43,824 nucleotides of DNA from Halorubrum sp. Boch-26 (GCF_029889805.1 NZ_JARANT010000012.1:1-43824), one strand, 5' to 3'. Counted from the stretch's first letter, positions 1-9,311 are shown. Program-made: numbers and translations. Notes: generated by a model from the letters alone, not told the origin.

Positions 1-1488
1 CTCGCCGGCCGGCGGGACGCCGGCGTCGGCTTGCGCGTAGCCCTCCGGCGCCGGCGTCTCGCTTAACGCCTCGGCGTGGGCCGCGCGGTCCCACGCCTCC
101 GTCGTCTCCCGCGTCGTCGTCAGGCGCTCGGCCTCGACGCGGAGCGCGGCCGCCGTCTCGGCGTCGGCACCCTCGGCCGCGGCGGCCTCAATGGCGTCGA
201 GCACGTCCTCGTTCGTGATCGGCTCCTCCGCCGCGTTCAGCTCGCGGAGGACCGTCGAGAGCGAAGCGCTCCCGTCGGTCGCCACCCGGAGGCGTCGGTC
301 GATCTCCCCCGCGACGAGCGCGCCCTTCGTGTAGTCGGGGTTCCGTTCCCACGTGTCGGGGGCGGCGAGGACCGCCGAGGCGTCGGGGTCGCGCTCGCCG
401 CGGGCCAGCGTCCGCTCGAACTCGTCGAAGTCGGCGGCGCCGCGGTCGAGCGCGAACAGCGCGGCGTAGTAGGTCGCGCTCGCCTCGGTGATCCACCGAC
501 CGCTCGATTCGGTCCGGTACGCTTGGCGGGTGTGGACGTACTCGTGGGTCCAGACATCGTCGGCCGTGCCCGCCGGCTCGGTGTCCCGGACCCATAGGTC
601 GCCGGCGCCGACCTGAAGCCCGCGCACGCCCCACCCGACGCTGTCGGTGGGGGCGGCGACCGCGAACACCGTCTCGTCGCGGGGACCCACCTGCAGCGCG
701 GTCGACGCCGATTCGAAGACGCTGAACACCGCCTCCGGAGTCGCTTCTAGGTCGGCCGCCGCGGGGACGATCAGCCGGTAGCGCTGCCCGCCCGCCTCGC
801 GGACGTGCTCCTCGTAGGGGCCGAGAAACGCCATCGCCTGCGAGGCGGCCCCCTCGCCGTCGACGGCGTTCTCGCGCGTCAGCCGGACCTGGCCGTCGTA
901 CTGGCCGGTGTACGACCAGCTCGCGCTCGTCCGCGGCGTCCGGACGAGCGCCCATCTGCCGGTGTCGACGAACCGATAGGTCCCGCGGGCGCCGAGCGGC
1001 CCCGCCTCCTCGACGGTGTCGTTGGCGTCCATCGCGTAGGTGAGAGAGGGGGCCGCCGTCTCGCCGTCCCACTCCCACGTCGACCGGTCGGGGCCGGCGT
1101 CGGCGGCCGGCTCGAAGCCGTCGGCCTCGACGGCGGCGTCGTTCCCGCTGAGCAGGGTCACCCGGAGCGCCGTCACTCGGTCGGGGATCGCCGCCCGCGT
1201 CGTAACCCCGACCGTCCCGGGCTCGCCCGTCGTGTACAGTTCGTTTCGCAGGCGGATCGCGTCGGCGTCGCCGACCTGATCCGCGTCGGCGCCTCCGACC
1301 GCTCCGGACGAAGAGGGGCCGACGGACCCGTGAAAGGCGGTTCCCCCGATATCGGCGGGGGCGTCCGCGGTAGAGCGGTTGTTGACCGCTGCGCCTCCGG
1401 CGACCCCCAGCGCGGCGACGAGCAGGACGGCGACGAGCATGACCGCGGCGACGGACCGAATCGCGAGGTCAGAGCCCGACCGTATCAT
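1..1488 (-). CDS. Secreted HExxH zinc metalloprotease-like protein (C-terminus beyond window)
   Basis: The frame is open from an ATG at 1488 to the window edge, giving 496 visible residues with no stop. Residues about 9-35 form an N-terminal hydrophobic segment rich in Val, Leu and Ala, fitting a signal peptide or membrane anchor. The centre carries HEYVH (H315, E316, H319) followed 16 residues later by WITEASATYYA (E335). This is the HExxH plus downstream Glu arrangement of gluzincin-type zinc peptidases such as the M1/M61-like families. An extracellular peptidase or a peptidase-like surface protein is inferred. The overlapping frames on either strand are Arg-rich shadows. The exact family and the C-terminus cannot be seen. 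Confidence 0.75.
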   Translation of the reverse strand, partial: MIRSGSDLAIRSVAAVMLVAVLLVAALGVAGGAAVNNRSTADAPADIGGTAFHGSVGPSSSGAVGGADADQVGDADAIRLRNELYTTGEPGTVGVTTRAAIPDRVTALRVTLLSGNDAAVEADGFEPAADAGPDRSTWEWDGETAAPSLTYAMDANDTVEEAGPLGARGTYRFVDTGRWALVRTPRTSASWSYTGQYDGQVRLTRENAVDGEGAASQAMAFLGPYEEHVREAGGQRYRLIVPAAADLEATPEAVFSVFESASTALQVGPRDETVFAVAAPTDSVGWGVRGLQVGAGDLWVRDTEPAGTADDVWTHEYVHTRQAYRTESSGRWITEASATYYAALFALDRGAADFDEFERTLARGERDPDASAVLAAPDTWERNPDYTKGALVAGEIDRRLRVATDGSASLSTVLRELNAAEEPITNEDVLDAIEAAAAEGADAETAAALRVEAERLTTTRETTEAWDRAAHAEALSETPAPEGYAQADAGVPPAGE

Positions 1489-1580
1489 GGATCCACTACC
1501 GTGCGACGCGGACATAGGCCTGTTCCTCGCGGTCGCGACCGACTCCGTGTCGGCCCGGACGAATCAGGGAAGGGTCCGCG

Positions 1581-2483
1581 TCAGATCGCGTGGATCCGGG
1601 CGGTCCAGAAGTCGCGGAAGGCGTCGTCGAGCGCGGCCTTCGGCTTTCCCGTCGCGTCCGAGACGTCGGTCAGGTCGGCGTGGTCGCGGACCTCGCCGAG
1701 CACGCTGCGCTCGCCGACGACGATAAGACGGTCGACGTCGTCGGCGACGGCGGCCAGTTCCCGGTTCGCCTTCTTCAGGTGGTCGTCGATCTGGCCCTCG
1801 CGGCGGCGCTCGAAGCGCCCCTGTGAGAAGCCGCCCTTCGAGTGCGCCTCCTTCACGTCGGAGGTGAACCCCTCGAAGGCGACGCGCTCGGCGCCATCGT
1901 ACGTGCCGAGCGCGAACGTGTCCGAGCGGACCACCGCGAAGGCGAACCGGCCCGTCGGGCGGAACCACGCGTCCTCCAGTCGGAAGGCGTCGTCCCACCG
2001 ATCGAAGGAGTCGGGCTCGATCGGAGTCGAGAGCGCCGCGCTCACGGCGCCCGAATCGTCGGCGAGGAGGATCGCGGGCGCGGCCCGCCGGACGAGACGA
2101 GTGCGGTCGCCGAACCACTCGGAGACGGTCGTCGGGACCGCGTCGTCGCTCGGGACGAACGCGGTGAGCAGTCCCTCCGGGTCGTCGCTCTCGAGCGCCC
2201 GGAAGCGGTCGAGGATGTCGGCCAAACGCGGGCCGCGGGCGTCGCTCACGCGGCGGAACTCCACGGACGCCTCCTCGCTCTCCGCCCGACCCAGCCGCTC
2301 CTCCAGCGACTCGATCCGGTGTTCGAGCTCGTTGACGCGCTCCTCGGCGCGCTGGCGGTCGGCGACCGCGTCCGATCGGCGCTCCTCCTCGGCCCGGGCG
2401 CGGCGTTCGAGGTGGCGCTTCTCCTCCTCTACCTCCGCAATCTTCTCTTTCAACTCGGCGCGCCCGAGCAGCCTGTCGATCAT
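1581..2483 (-). CDS. Vms1/Ankzf1-family eRF1-like peptidyl-tRNA hydrolase (archaeal VLRF1 type)
   Basis: The protein has 300 residues. Residues 8-70 are a charged heptad-like coiled coil, followed by an eRF1-like central domain. Residues 216-221 read KGGFSQ, a GGxxQ-type loop with Q221 in the position of the catalytic Gln of Vms1 and of the eRF1 GGQ loop; a basic RFERRREGQ stretch follows. Vms1-family proteins cleave nascent chains from tRNA on stalled, split ribosomes in quality control. That role is inferred here from the loop and domain order. A leaderless start is supported by an ACCTTTTAGG TATA-like box about 25-30 nt upstream of the ATG. An intergenic repeat element begins 66 nt upstream in the opposite direction. 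Confidence 0.75.
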   Translation of the reverse strand: MIDRLLGRAELKEKIAEVEEEKRHLERRARAEEERRSDAVADRQRAEERVNELEHRIESLEERLGRAESEEASVEFRRVSDARGPRLADILDRFRALESDDPEGLLTAFVPSDDAVPTTVSEWFGDRTRLVRRAAPAILLADDSGAVSAALSTPIEPDSFDRWDDAFRLEDAWFRPTGRFAFAVVRSDTFALGTYDGAERVAFEGFTSDVKEAHSKGGFSQGRFERRREGQIDDHLKKANRELAAVADDVDRLIVVGERSVLGEVRDHADLTDVSDATGKPKAALDDAFRDFWTARIHAI

Positions 2484-2548
2484 ACCGAATCCGCGACCCG
2501 CGACGACCTAAAAGGTGCGTCTGTGGCGAGACGAACGCCGGAACTGTT

Positions 2549-2675
2549 TATAAGCCGTCGCGGTGGCGCGTGAGGCTGCGGTACCGTGCAGTGCTGGGTG
2601 CGACTCAAAAGGGAAGCCGAGCGCGGCCGAGGCTTTGGAAGTGCTCACCGTCGGTCAGTACCCAACCGCTTATAA
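2549..2675 (+). repeat. Intergenic repeat element, copy 1 (candidate ncRNA gene)
   Basis: This is the shortest of three related intergenic copies; the others begin at 21671 and 25468. Its order is TATAAG (2549-2554), GCGGTGGCGCG (2560-2570), an imperfect hairpin CTGCGGTACCGTGCAG (2576-2591) where transcription would start, then a 3' box at 2623-2647 with core GAGGCTTTGGA and ending in CTCA, and TTATAA at 2670-2675. It lies between the divergent Vms1-like gene and the 3' end of the DUF5802 gene. No convincing protein is encoded. The 2484-2732 gap holds nothing else apparent. Confidence 0.6.
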
Positions 2676-2732
2676 GCGATCGATCGGGGCGCAGACGCCA
2701 CGCAAACCAGAATCGACAGAACCGTTCCCGTA

Positions 2733-3077
2733 CTACGCGTTCGTGTGCGGCTCCCAACCCTCCCACCGCAACAGCGTCTCCGCCCGATCCGCGTCCGCCA
2801 ACAGGACGTTCTTGCGGTCCGGGAGCGTCTCGTCGGCGAGCTCCTGGGGGAGCGCGAGGGTCCCGCTCGGCACGTCGGCGTCGCCGCCGACCGGGATATG
2901 CCCGCCGCCGACCTTCATCACGAGGGGTGCGTCGAGTCGCTCTACCCCGTCGCCGTCGGCGTAGAGCTGCTCGTTGACGTGCTCGTGGTCGGCCCGCTGG
3001 ATGACGGCGCGGTCGCCGCCGTGGGGCTCGACGTACAGTTCCCCCAGGTAGTATCCGCTCGAAAATCGCTCGAACAT
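2733..3077 (-). CDS. DUF5802 family protein
   Basis: A conserved haloarchaeal protein of unknown function, 114 residues from the chosen start. I recognise the opening MFERFSSGYYLGELYVEP and the QRADHEHVNEQLY segment as typical of DUF5802. The frame can be extended 8 codons to an ATG at 3101. However, a TTATATA box sits at about 3107-3114, and transcription starting about 25 nt downstream would begin near 3085, past that ATG. The MFERF start is therefore preferred, as a nearly leaderless mRNA. The protein is soluble and acidic, with no membrane segment or Cys motif. Confidence 0.75.
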   Translation of the reverse strand: MFERFSSGYYLGELYVEPHGGDRAVIQRADHEHVNEQLYADGDGVERLDAPLVMKVGGGHIPVGGDADVPSGTLALPQELADETLPDRKNVLLADADRAETLLRWEGWEPHTNA

Positions 3078-3183
3078 GCTGTGCGTGATATCCTCTGGCA
3101 CGGTAGTATATAAGCGTTGCCCGACACGCGATCGGATCTGAGAATCGGCGACGAACCGTGTGAAAACCGAAGACGGCCGACCG

Positions 3184-4101
3184 CTACTCCCCGTCAGATT
3201 GCCGCGCGACCTCGTGGCGCCCGAAGCCGTATCGGAGGCGGTTCGCGAGCCGTCGCGAGAACCGGCCCTCGTTCCGCGAGTCGAACCGCTCGGCGAGCGC
3301 CTGATAAATGAGGGGCACCGGCACCTCCTGTTCGAGCGCCTCCTCGACCGTCCACGTCCCGGTGGACCCGCCGGCGACGTGGTCCGCGACGTCGCCGAGG
3401 TCGGAGCCCTCCTCGCGGAACGCCTCCTCGCAGAGCTCCAGCAGCCACGACCTGATCACGGCGCCGTTGTTCCACGTCCGCGCGATCGACTCCATGTCGA
3501 GGTCGAAGCGGCCCTCGGTGAGCAGCTCGAACCCCTCGCCGTACGCCTGCATCAGCGCGTACTCGACCCCGTTATGGACCATCTTCACGTAGTGGCCCGC
3601 CCCGGATTCGCCCATCCGGTCGTGGCCGTCCGGGCCGGTCGCGACCGCGTCGAAGACGGGGACCAGCGCCTCGTACGCCCACTCCGGACCGCCGATCATC
3701 AGCGAGAAGCCCTCCTCGGCGCTGGCGGGGCCGCCCGAGGTGCCGCAGTCGAGGTAGGCGGCGTCCGTCTCCTCGCCGCGCCGGACCGACTCGTGGAACC
3801 GGGAGTTGCCGCCGTCGACGACCACGTCGTCGTCGTCGAGGTGCGGCTCCAAGTCCGCGAGGGTGGCGTCGACGGCATCGCCCGCGGGGACCATGAGCCA
3901 GATCCGCTTGCCGTCTGGGTCGCCGTCGTCCAGTCGATCGCAGAGGTCTTCGACCGAGTCCGCGGGCTCCGCGCCCGCCTCCGCCGCGGTCGCCGTCGCC
4001 TCCGCCGAGAGGTCGAACGCGACCACGTCGTGGCCCGCGTCGAGCGAGCGATTCACCACGATCTGCCCCATCCGCCCGAGTCCGATGACGCCGAGTTCCA
4101 T
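3184..4101 (-). CDS. gnd: 6-phosphogluconate dehydrogenase, decarboxylating
   Basis: The protein has 305 residues, the short single-domain form seen in archaea and some bacteria (about 300 against about 470 in the classical enzyme). The N-terminal Rossmann motif GLGRMG at residues 6-11 binds the nicotinamide cofactor. The substrate region shows GGNSRFHESV, LDCGTSGGPASAEEG and the catalytic-Lys stretch HYVKMVHNGVEYALMQ. It oxidises and decarboxylates 6-phosphogluconate to ribulose 5-phosphate in the oxidative pentose phosphate pathway, which is known to operate in haloarchaea. The ATG at 4101 begins exactly at the Rossmann fold (MELGVIGLG); longer frames upstream are Arg-rich read-through. It is divergent from the cupin gene. 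Confidence 0.9.
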   Translation of the reverse strand: MELGVIGLGRMGQIVVNRSLDAGHDVVAFDLSAEATATAAEAGAEPADSVEDLCDRLDDGDPDGKRIWLMVPAGDAVDATLADLEPHLDDDDVVVDGGNSRFHESVRRGEETDAAYLDCGTSGGPASAEEGFSLMIGGPEWAYEALVPVFDAVATGPDGHDRMGESGAGHYVKMVHNGVEYALMQAYGEGFELLTEGRFDLDMESIARTWNNGAVIRSWLLELCEEAFREEGSDLGDVADHVAGGSTGTWTVEEALEQEVPVPLIYQALAERFDSRNEGRFSRRLANRLRYGFGRHEVARQSDGE

Positions 4102-4221
4102 GCGCGAGGGGTGGCGACCGCCCGCCGTAGTGGTTCCGGTTCGGTGGCCGCCGCGAACCCCGCGCGACGCTCGCCGACCGACCTCCGGAACCGTTTTTGC
4201 GACGCTCCGCGACCACGACCC

Positions 4222-4698
4222 ATGCCGCGTGTTACCGAAAGAGACCTCGACTGGACGGAGACGGACCGCGGCGAGACCCGGTTCCGCCGGAAGCAGCTCG
4301 CCGAGGCGGCCGGCGGCGAGGGGATCGGCTGTAGCCTCTACGAGCTCCCCGCCGGCGCGAAGTCGTGGCCGTACCACTACCACACCGCCAACGAGGAGGC
4401 GATCTACGTCCTCGCCGGCGAGGCGACCCTGCGACACGACGGGGAGACGCACGCGATCGAGGCCGGCGACTACGTCGCGTTCGCGGCCGACGAGTCCGGC
4501 GCGCACCGCGTCGTCAACGAGGGCGACGAGCCGGTGCGGTACCTCGCGCTGTCGACGATGAAGGAGCCCGACGTGACGGTGTACCCCGACTCGGAGACGT
4601 TCGGCGTCTACGTCGACTCGCCGCCGGGCGGCCGCGAGGAGCGCTCCCTGGAGGGGTACTACGAGATCGGCGACGACATCGACTACTGGGAGATGTAA
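4222..4698 (+). CDS. Cupin domain-containing protein
   Basis: The protein has 158 residues and one double-stranded beta-helix domain. Metal-binding motif 1 is HYHTANEEAIYVLAGE (His at about residues 52 and 54, Glu at 59). Motif 2 lies in the GDYVAFAADESGAHRVVNEGDEPVRYL stretch. A C-terminal tail, DSETFGVYVDSPPGG, resembles proteins that bind sugars or act as phosphomannose-isomerase-like cupins. No specific substrate can be assigned. The start is the ATG at 4222, about 25 nt downstream of a T-rich CGTTTTTGC promoter element. The intergenic region with gnd is only 120 bp, so the divergent promoters are close. Confidence 0.8.
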   Translation: MPRVTERDLDWTETDRGETRFRRKQLAEAAGGEGIGCSLYELPAGAKSWPYHYHTANEEAIYVLAGEATLRHDGETHAIEAGDYVAFAADESGAHRVVNEGDEPVRYLALSTMKEPDVTVYPDSETFGVYVDSPPGGREERSLEGYYEIGDDIDYWEM

Positions 4699-4943
4699 GC
4701 GCCGCCCGAGCGGTCGGGCGACGCCGTCTCCGTGGGCCGCGCCCGGGGGCGTCCGACTTCGGTCCGCCGGTCTCGACGAGGCGCCCGGAGAAGAGGAGCC
4801 GCGGGAGGGCCACGGAACCGCGAGTCGCCGGGCGCTATTTAACACCGAAACGCATGAAGGGATAGCCGGAGGGGTCGAGACACCGTAGCGTCTGTACGAA
4901 TGTCCCGAGAGGACGCCAGGACGACGGCCACGGGGTGGAACCG

Positions 4944-5699
4944 ATGAGCCGAACGCGGTTGCGTCTCGGCCTCCCCGAGGACTCCTGGCTCGGGGAGGTC
5001 TCGCGGTCCCTCCCCGACGCGACGCTTCGGGTGACGGGGACCATGGCCGCGAAGGAGGGCGACATCACCGCGCTGACGGCGACGGGAGGTAACCACGTCG
5101 ACATCGCCGACACCCTCCGCGAACGCGACGACGTAGATCGGATCGAGGTCGTCGAACGCCGAGGAGCGGAGACGGTCGCCGGCGTCACCGCCCCGGCGCC
5201 GTCGTACGTCGCGGCCGCGCGGCGGGCCGGCGTTCCGGTCGAGTCCCCGGTCGAGGTCGCGGACGGGCGGGCGACGCTCGTGGTAGCCGACGACCGCGAG
5301 CGGCTCTCCGCGTTCGGCCGGCGGCTCGCGGCCGCGGGCGCCACCGTCGAGTCGGCCGGCGGGAACGAGTCGGAGCCGATCCTCACCGAGGCCCAGCGCG
5401 AACTCGTCCGGGCCGCGGTCGAGGCGGGGTACTACGACACGCCGCGGGAGTGCACGCTCACGGAGCTCGCCGCCGACCGCGACATCGCCAAGTCGACCTG
5501 CAGCGAGACGCTTCACCGCGCCGAGGGACAGGTGTTACGCCGGTTCATCGAGCGGAAGGCGCCGTTCGACGCCGACGGTTCAGCGACCGGGTCCGCGCCC
5601 GCGATCCCCTCCTCGTCGGTCGGCGAGACCGACGACGGGGTCGACGGCGACGCGCCTCGCGGCTCCGAAAGGGCCGGTGTGACGGCGACGGAGCCGTAG
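4944..5699 (+). CDS. HTH_10 (bacterio-opsin-activator-type) transcriptional regulator
   Basis: The protein has 251 residues. The N-terminal about 140 residues form a ligand- or signal-binding-like alpha/beta region without a recognisable PAS or GAF signature. The C-terminal HTH_10 domain is clear at about residues 147-205: ILTEAQRELVRAAVEAGYY, then TLTELAADRDIAKSTCSETLHRAEGQVLRRFI. This helix-turn-helix is the hallmark of the haloarchaeal Bat-like regulator family. A Ser/Thr/Asp-rich tail follows. MSRTRLRLG is preferred over the in-frame ATG three codons earlier. A CTATTTAAC TATA box near 4838 implies a leader of about 80 nt, which includes a three-codon ATGAAGGGATAG at 4854. The regulon is unknown. 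Confidence 0.8.
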   Translation: MSRTRLRLGLPEDSWLGEVSRSLPDATLRVTGTMAAKEGDITALTATGGNHVDIADTLRERDDVDRIEVVERRGAETVAGVTAPAPSYVAAARRAGVPVESPVEVADGRATLVVADDRERLSAFGRRLAAAGATVESAGGNESEPILTEAQRELVRAAVEAGYYDTPRECTLTELAADRDIAKSTCSETLHRAEGQVLRRFIERKAPFDADGSATGSAPAIPSSSVGETDDGVDGDAPRGSERAGVTATEP

Positions 5700-5726
5700 T
5701 CGGCGGAGGAGTCTTCCCGCGGCGAC

Positions 5727-7157
5727 CTACTCCTCGTCGAGCGCCTGCCACGAGAGCCGCGGGTTCCGCGCCGCAGCGACTTGGTCGATGCGGCCCGCGG
5801 CGGTCCGGTTCGGGGCCGCGTCGAGGGCCTCGTCGGTGTCCGCGTACGCGAGATTGAACGCCTCCGCGAGGTCGTCGAGCGAGGATTTCCCCTCGATCTC
5901 GGTCGGCTCCGTCAGCATCGCTTCGGGCACCATCTCGGGCCACTTCGTGGTCGGCGGGTGGACGCCGAAATCGAGCATGCGCTTGGCGACGTCTGCGGCG
6001 TCGCGCTCCCCTGCAGTCGCCGCGAACTCGTGGTGGAACGGGCCGTGGGGAACGTCCAGATCGATCCGCTCGGCGAGGTAGTTCGCGTTCAGCACCGCCT
6101 TCGCCGCTGTGTCCGAAAGCCCCTCGTCGCCGAGGCGGGCGATATACGCGTACGTCTTGACGAGGACGAGCCAGTTACCGGTGAACCCGTGGACCTTGCC
6201 GATCGTGTGGTCCGGCTCGAAGCGCTCGTACCCGCTCCGCTTCTCGTTCTCGCGGACCTGCGGAGCGGGGAGGAACTCGGCCAGCTCGTCGACGACACCG
6301 ACCGGGCCGGCCCCGGGGCCACCGCCGCCGTGGGGCGTCGCGAACGTCTTGTGAACGTTGTAATGCATCACGTCGAACCCCATGTCTCCGGGGCGGCCGC
6401 GGCCGAGCAGGGCGTTGAGGTTCGCGCCGTCGTAGTAGAGCAGCCCGCCCGCGTCGTGGACGATCTCGGCGATCTCCGTGATGTCGCGCTCGAAGAGCCC
6501 GACCGTGTTCGGGTTGGTGAGCATGAGCGCGGCCGTGTCGTCGCCGACGGCCGCCTCCAGCGCCTCGACGTCGACGCGCCCGTCGTCGCCGGAGGGGAGC
6601 TCGACCACGTCGTAGCCGGCGGTCGCGGCGGTCGCGAAGTTCGTCCCGTGCGCGGAGGCCGGGATCACGACCTCGGACCGGTCGTCGCCGTGGTGCTCGT
6701 GGTACGCCTTCGCGACGAGGATGCCGGTGAGCTCGCCGGCCGCGCCCGCCGGCGGCTGGAGCGTCACGGCGTCCATCCCGCCGATCTCGGCGAGGTGCTC
6801 CTGCAGGCGGTACTGGAGTTCGAGGTTCCCCTGCGTCGACCGCTCGGAGCGGTCCGGGTGGACCGCCGCGTTCGGGTCGGCAGCGACGTCCTCGGTGAAC
6901 TTCGGGTTGTACTTCATCGTGCAGCTCCCGAGCGGGTACGGCCCGGAGTCGATCGCCCAGTTCATCTGCGAGAGGCGGGTGTAGTGGCGGGCGATCTCCG
7001 GCTCCGAGGGCGCGGGGAGGGTGAGCTCGTCGCGCGTCAGGTCGTCCGGGAGCGGCGAGTCCGCGGTCACGTCGACCGTCGCTTCGCCCTTCTCGGAGAG
7101 GAGCGGCTCTCGCACGTCCTCGGTCTCGCGCTCGTAGTTGGCCTGGTCGTGGATCAC
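5727..7157 (-). CDS. gcvPB: Glycine dehydrogenase (decarboxylating) subunit 2
   Basis: The protein has 476 residues and is the PLP-binding subunit of the split P-protein. The active-site region reads YDGANLNALLGRGRPGDMGFDVMH, then YNVHKTFATPHGGGGPGAG; the Lys in HKTFATPH forms the internal aldimine. Together with GcvPA it decarboxylates glycine and passes the aminomethyl group to lipoyl-GcvH. Translation starts with GTG at 7157, directly abutting the TGA of gcvPA with no gap. The two subunits are thus tightly coupled, as expected for a heterotetramer. It is the last gene of the gcvH-gcvPA-gcvPB cluster. Confidence 0.93.
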   Translation of the reverse strand: MIHDQANYERETEDVREPLLSEKGEATVDVTADSPLPDDLTRDELTLPAPSEPEIARHYTRLSQMNWAIDSGPYPLGSCTMKYNPKFTEDVAADPNAAVHPDRSERSTQGNLELQYRLQEHLAEIGGMDAVTLQPPAGAAGELTGILVAKAYHEHHGDDRSEVVIPASAHGTNFATAATAGYDVVELPSGDDGRVDVEALEAAVGDDTAALMLTNPNTVGLFERDITEIAEIVHDAGGLLYYDGANLNALLGRGRPGDMGFDVMHYNVHKTFATPHGGGGPGAGPVGVVDELAEFLPAPQVRENEKRSGYERFEPDHTIGKVHGFTGNWLVLVKTYAYIARLGDEGLSDTAAKAVLNANYLAERIDLDVPHGPFHHEFAATAGERDAADVAKRMLDFGVHPPTTKWPEMVPEAMLTEPTEIEGKSSLDDLAEAFNLAYADTDEALDAAPNRTAAGRIDQVAAARNPRLSWQALDEE

Positions 7158-8486
7158 TCAGATCACCTCCTCGAACGCGGCGACGAGGTCGTCGGTCCGA
7201 CCCGCGTTCAGGTCCGTCACGCACACCTGCAGGCGGTGCTCGCCGACGACGTGGACCGCGAACCCCGCAGTCTCGAGCTCCGCGGCGATCGCCGCGGCCG
7301 GCTGGTCGACGCGCACGACGAACTCCCGGACGTGGTGGCGGTCGTGGACGGGCGCGACCACCCCCTGCAGCCCGTCGATCCGGTCGGCGAGCGCGGCCGC
7401 CTCGCGGACGCAGTCGTTCGCGAGGTCGACGAGGCCGTCCGGACCGAGCGCCGCCGCGTGCATCGCCGCGCGGAGCGCGACCCACGCCTGGTTCGTGCAG
7501 ATGTTGGAGGTCGCCCGCTCCTTCCGGATGTGCTGTTCGCGGGTCTGGAGCGTGAGCGTGTACGCTCGGTCGCCGTCCGCGTCCTCGCTCGCGCCGACGA
7601 GCCGCCCCGGGACCTGCCGGAGGAACTCGTCGCTACAGGCGAAGATACCGAGTCCCATCCCGTAGGCGGTCGGGAGCCCGAGCACGCCCGCCTCGCCGAC
7701 GACGACGTCGGCGCCGACGCTCGCCGGCTCCTCGAGGACGGCCAGCGAGACGACGTCCGACCCGAGGACGAACAGCGCGTCGGCGTTCGCCGCGAGGTCG
7801 CCGACCGCCCCGAGGCGCTCCTCGAGACAGCCGCGGACGGTGGGGTTCTCGGCGTACACCATGACGACGTCGTCGCCGACGCGGTCGGCGATGGCGTCGA
7901 CGTCGGCGTTGCCGTCGACCATCGGGTACGACTCGATCGTCAGGTCGGCGCCGTCGCAGTAGTTCGCGAGGACCGCCCGCTTCCCCTCTCGGAGGTGCTC
8001 GGGGACGAGGACGACCTCGCCCGAGGTCGAGCGGACGCGGTCCGCGAGCGTCGCCGCCTCGCCGAGCGCGGTCGCGGCGTCGTACATCGAGCAGTTCGCG
8101 ACCGGGAGCCCCGTCAGCTCGACGAGCATCGACTGGTACTCGAACAGCGCCTGCAGGAACCCCTGCGAGATCTCCGGCTGGTACTGGGTGTAGCTCGTGA
8201 GGAACTCCGCGCGGTCGGAGAGGTGGTCGACGACGCTCGGGACGTAGTGACCGTAGTGGCCCCGTCCGAGGAACTCGGTCAGCTCGTCGTTCCGGCCGAA
8301 GATCCGCGAACACTCCGTGCGGACCTCCCGCTCCGTGCGCGATTCGATCCCGAACTCGCCGTCGAAGGCGACGTCGTCGGGGATGTCGAACAGCGCCTCC
8401 TCGTCGTCGACGCCGACCGCCGAGAGCATCGCCGCGGTCTCGTCGTCCGTGTGCGGCGCGTACGGGGTACCGTCCGTCCCGCTCAT
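7158..8486 (-). CDS. gcvPA: Glycine dehydrogenase (decarboxylating) subunit 1
   Basis: The protein has 442 residues and is the N-terminal half of the P-protein in two-subunit archaeal and bacterial systems. Recognisable segments are [34 protein letters not shown] near residues 85-120, [12 protein letters not shown], and the C-terminal [16 protein letters not shown]. It lacks the PLP lysine, as expected for subunit 1. It is separated from gcvH by 172 bp that contain an 18-bp tandem duplication, and is immediately followed by gcvPB. The two genes are almost certainly co-transcribed. Whether gcvH shares that transcript is less certain because of the gap. Confidence 0.93.
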   Translation of the reverse strand: MSGTDGTPYAPHTDDETAAMLSAVGVDDEEALFDIPDDVAFDGEFGIESRTEREVRTECSRIFGRNDELTEFLGRGHYGHYVPSVVDHLSDRAEFLTSYTQYQPEISQGFLQALFEYQSMLVELTGLPVANCSMYDAATALGEAATLADRVRSTSGEVVLVPEHLREGKRAVLANYCDGADLTIESYPMVDGNADVDAIADRVGDDVVMVYAENPTVRGCLEERLGAVGDLAANADALFVLGSDVVSLAVLEEPASVGADVVVGEAGVLGLPTAYGMGLGIFACSDEFLRQVPGRLVGASEDADGDRAYTLTLQTREQHIRKERATSNICTNQAWVALRAAMHAAALGPDGLVDLANDCVREAAALADRIDGLQGVVAPVHDRHHVREFVVRVDQPAAAIAAELETAGFAVHVVGEHRLQVCVTDLNAGRTDDLVAAFEEVI

Positions 8487-8621
8487 CGGATCGCCCCTGC
8501 GCGGCGATTCGGTCCCGCACGTCCGCCGTCGCTCTGTCGTCCGGTGCCGGGTCGTCCGTCGAAAGGTGAGATGGTCATGGTCGTGTGTCCGTTGGTGTGT
8601 CCCGCGCCCGGGAGTTCAGTC

Positions 8622-8657
8622 GTTCCGCGCTCCGCGATCGTTCCGCGCTCCGCGATC
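8622..8657. repeat. Perfect 18-bp tandem duplication
   Basis: Two identical adjacent copies of GTTCCGCGCTCCGCGATC end one base short of the gcvH stop codon. Each unit contains GCG/CGC-rich partial dyads. It lies in the gcvH-gcvPA spacer, which holds no other recognisable signal. It may be replication slippage or a small structured spacer in the transcript. Confidence 0.8.
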
Positions 8658-8658
8658 G

Positions 8659-9039
8659 CTAGGCGATCTGCGCGTCGTACTCGCCGGCGTCGAGAAGGTC
8701 ATCGGCCTCTCCGCCCTCGGTCGCGTCGACCTCCAGCATCCAGCCGTCGCCGTACGGGTCCTCGTTGACGAGCTCCGGCCGGTCGAACAGCGCCTCGTTG
8801 ACGGCGACGACCTCGCCCGAAACGGGCGCGTACAGGTCCGAGACGGCCTTGATCGACTCGACGACGCCGAACGCCTCCCCGGCGGTGACCGCGTCGCCGA
8901 CCTCGGGGAGTTCGACGAAGACGACGTCGCCGAGCTCGTCCTGCGCGAAGTCGGAGACGCCGACCCGGACGGTGTCGCCGCTCGTGGTCCACTCGTGCGA
9001 TTCCAGGTACCGTAACTCGTCGGGAACTTCGAAGCTCAT
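8659..9039 (-). CDS. gcvH: Glycine cleavage system H protein
   Basis: The protein has 126 residues, the normal size for the family. The lipoyl-lysine site is [20 protein letters not shown] (Lys at about residue 64). [24 protein letters not shown] and [13 protein letters not shown] are family landmarks. It shuttles the aminomethyl group from the P-protein to the T-protein. [17 protein letters not shown] is the start; an ATG 20 codons upstream only adds Arg/Pro-rich residues. TATA-like sequences on this strand (ACCTTTTATC and GAATAAG, about 9187-9219) imply a leader of around 120-150 nt. The 272-bp gap to FEN1 holds no gene that I can see. No gcvT is adjacent. Confidence 0.93.
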   Translation of the reverse strand: MSFEVPDELRYLESHEWTTSGDTVRVGVSDFAQDELGDVVFVELPEVGDAVTAGEAFGVVESIKAVSDLYAPVSGEVVAVNEALFDRPELVNEDPYGDGWMLEVDATEGGEADDLLDAGEYDAQIA

Positions 9040-9311
9040 TGGTGAAAGGGGTCGTCGCGGATCACTCGGTCGGGCGGGTGCGAACCGGCCGACACCCACC
9101 GGCGCGCCGCGCGAGGCCGGCGGGTCCGTCCCCGCGGGGCGTCGGCCGGCGAAACTTTCGGTCGAGAGATGGTCCGCGACACGTGTGGCTTATTCTTCCC
9201 GCGACGGGGAGATAAAAGGTATGTTCGCGGCCACCGCGTCGCCGGCTCACTAGCCGTCTATCCCGCGACGCGACGAAGCGCGGAAGCGTCGAACCCGACA
9301 CGGCCCGCCGT

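Noticed and set aside
805..2573. Long + strand ORFs over the protease and Vms1-like genes
   Set aside because: They are Arg/Ser/Pro-rich antisense shadows typical of GC-rich DNA; the minus-strand frames have the motifs and acidic composition.
8487..8658. Missing or broken gcvT between gcvH and gcvPA
   Set aside because: The gap is too short and no T-protein motif is visible in any frame; gcvT must be elsewhere in the genome.
5781..8768. 995-residue + strand ORF opposite gcvPB and gcvPA
   Set aside because: It is antisense to two clear genes, Val/Arg/Asp-repetitive, and matches no domain.
9040..9311. Possible glycine riboswitch in the long gcvH leader
   Set aside because: I could not find glycine-aptamer core features, and such riboswitches are not expected in haloarchaea.
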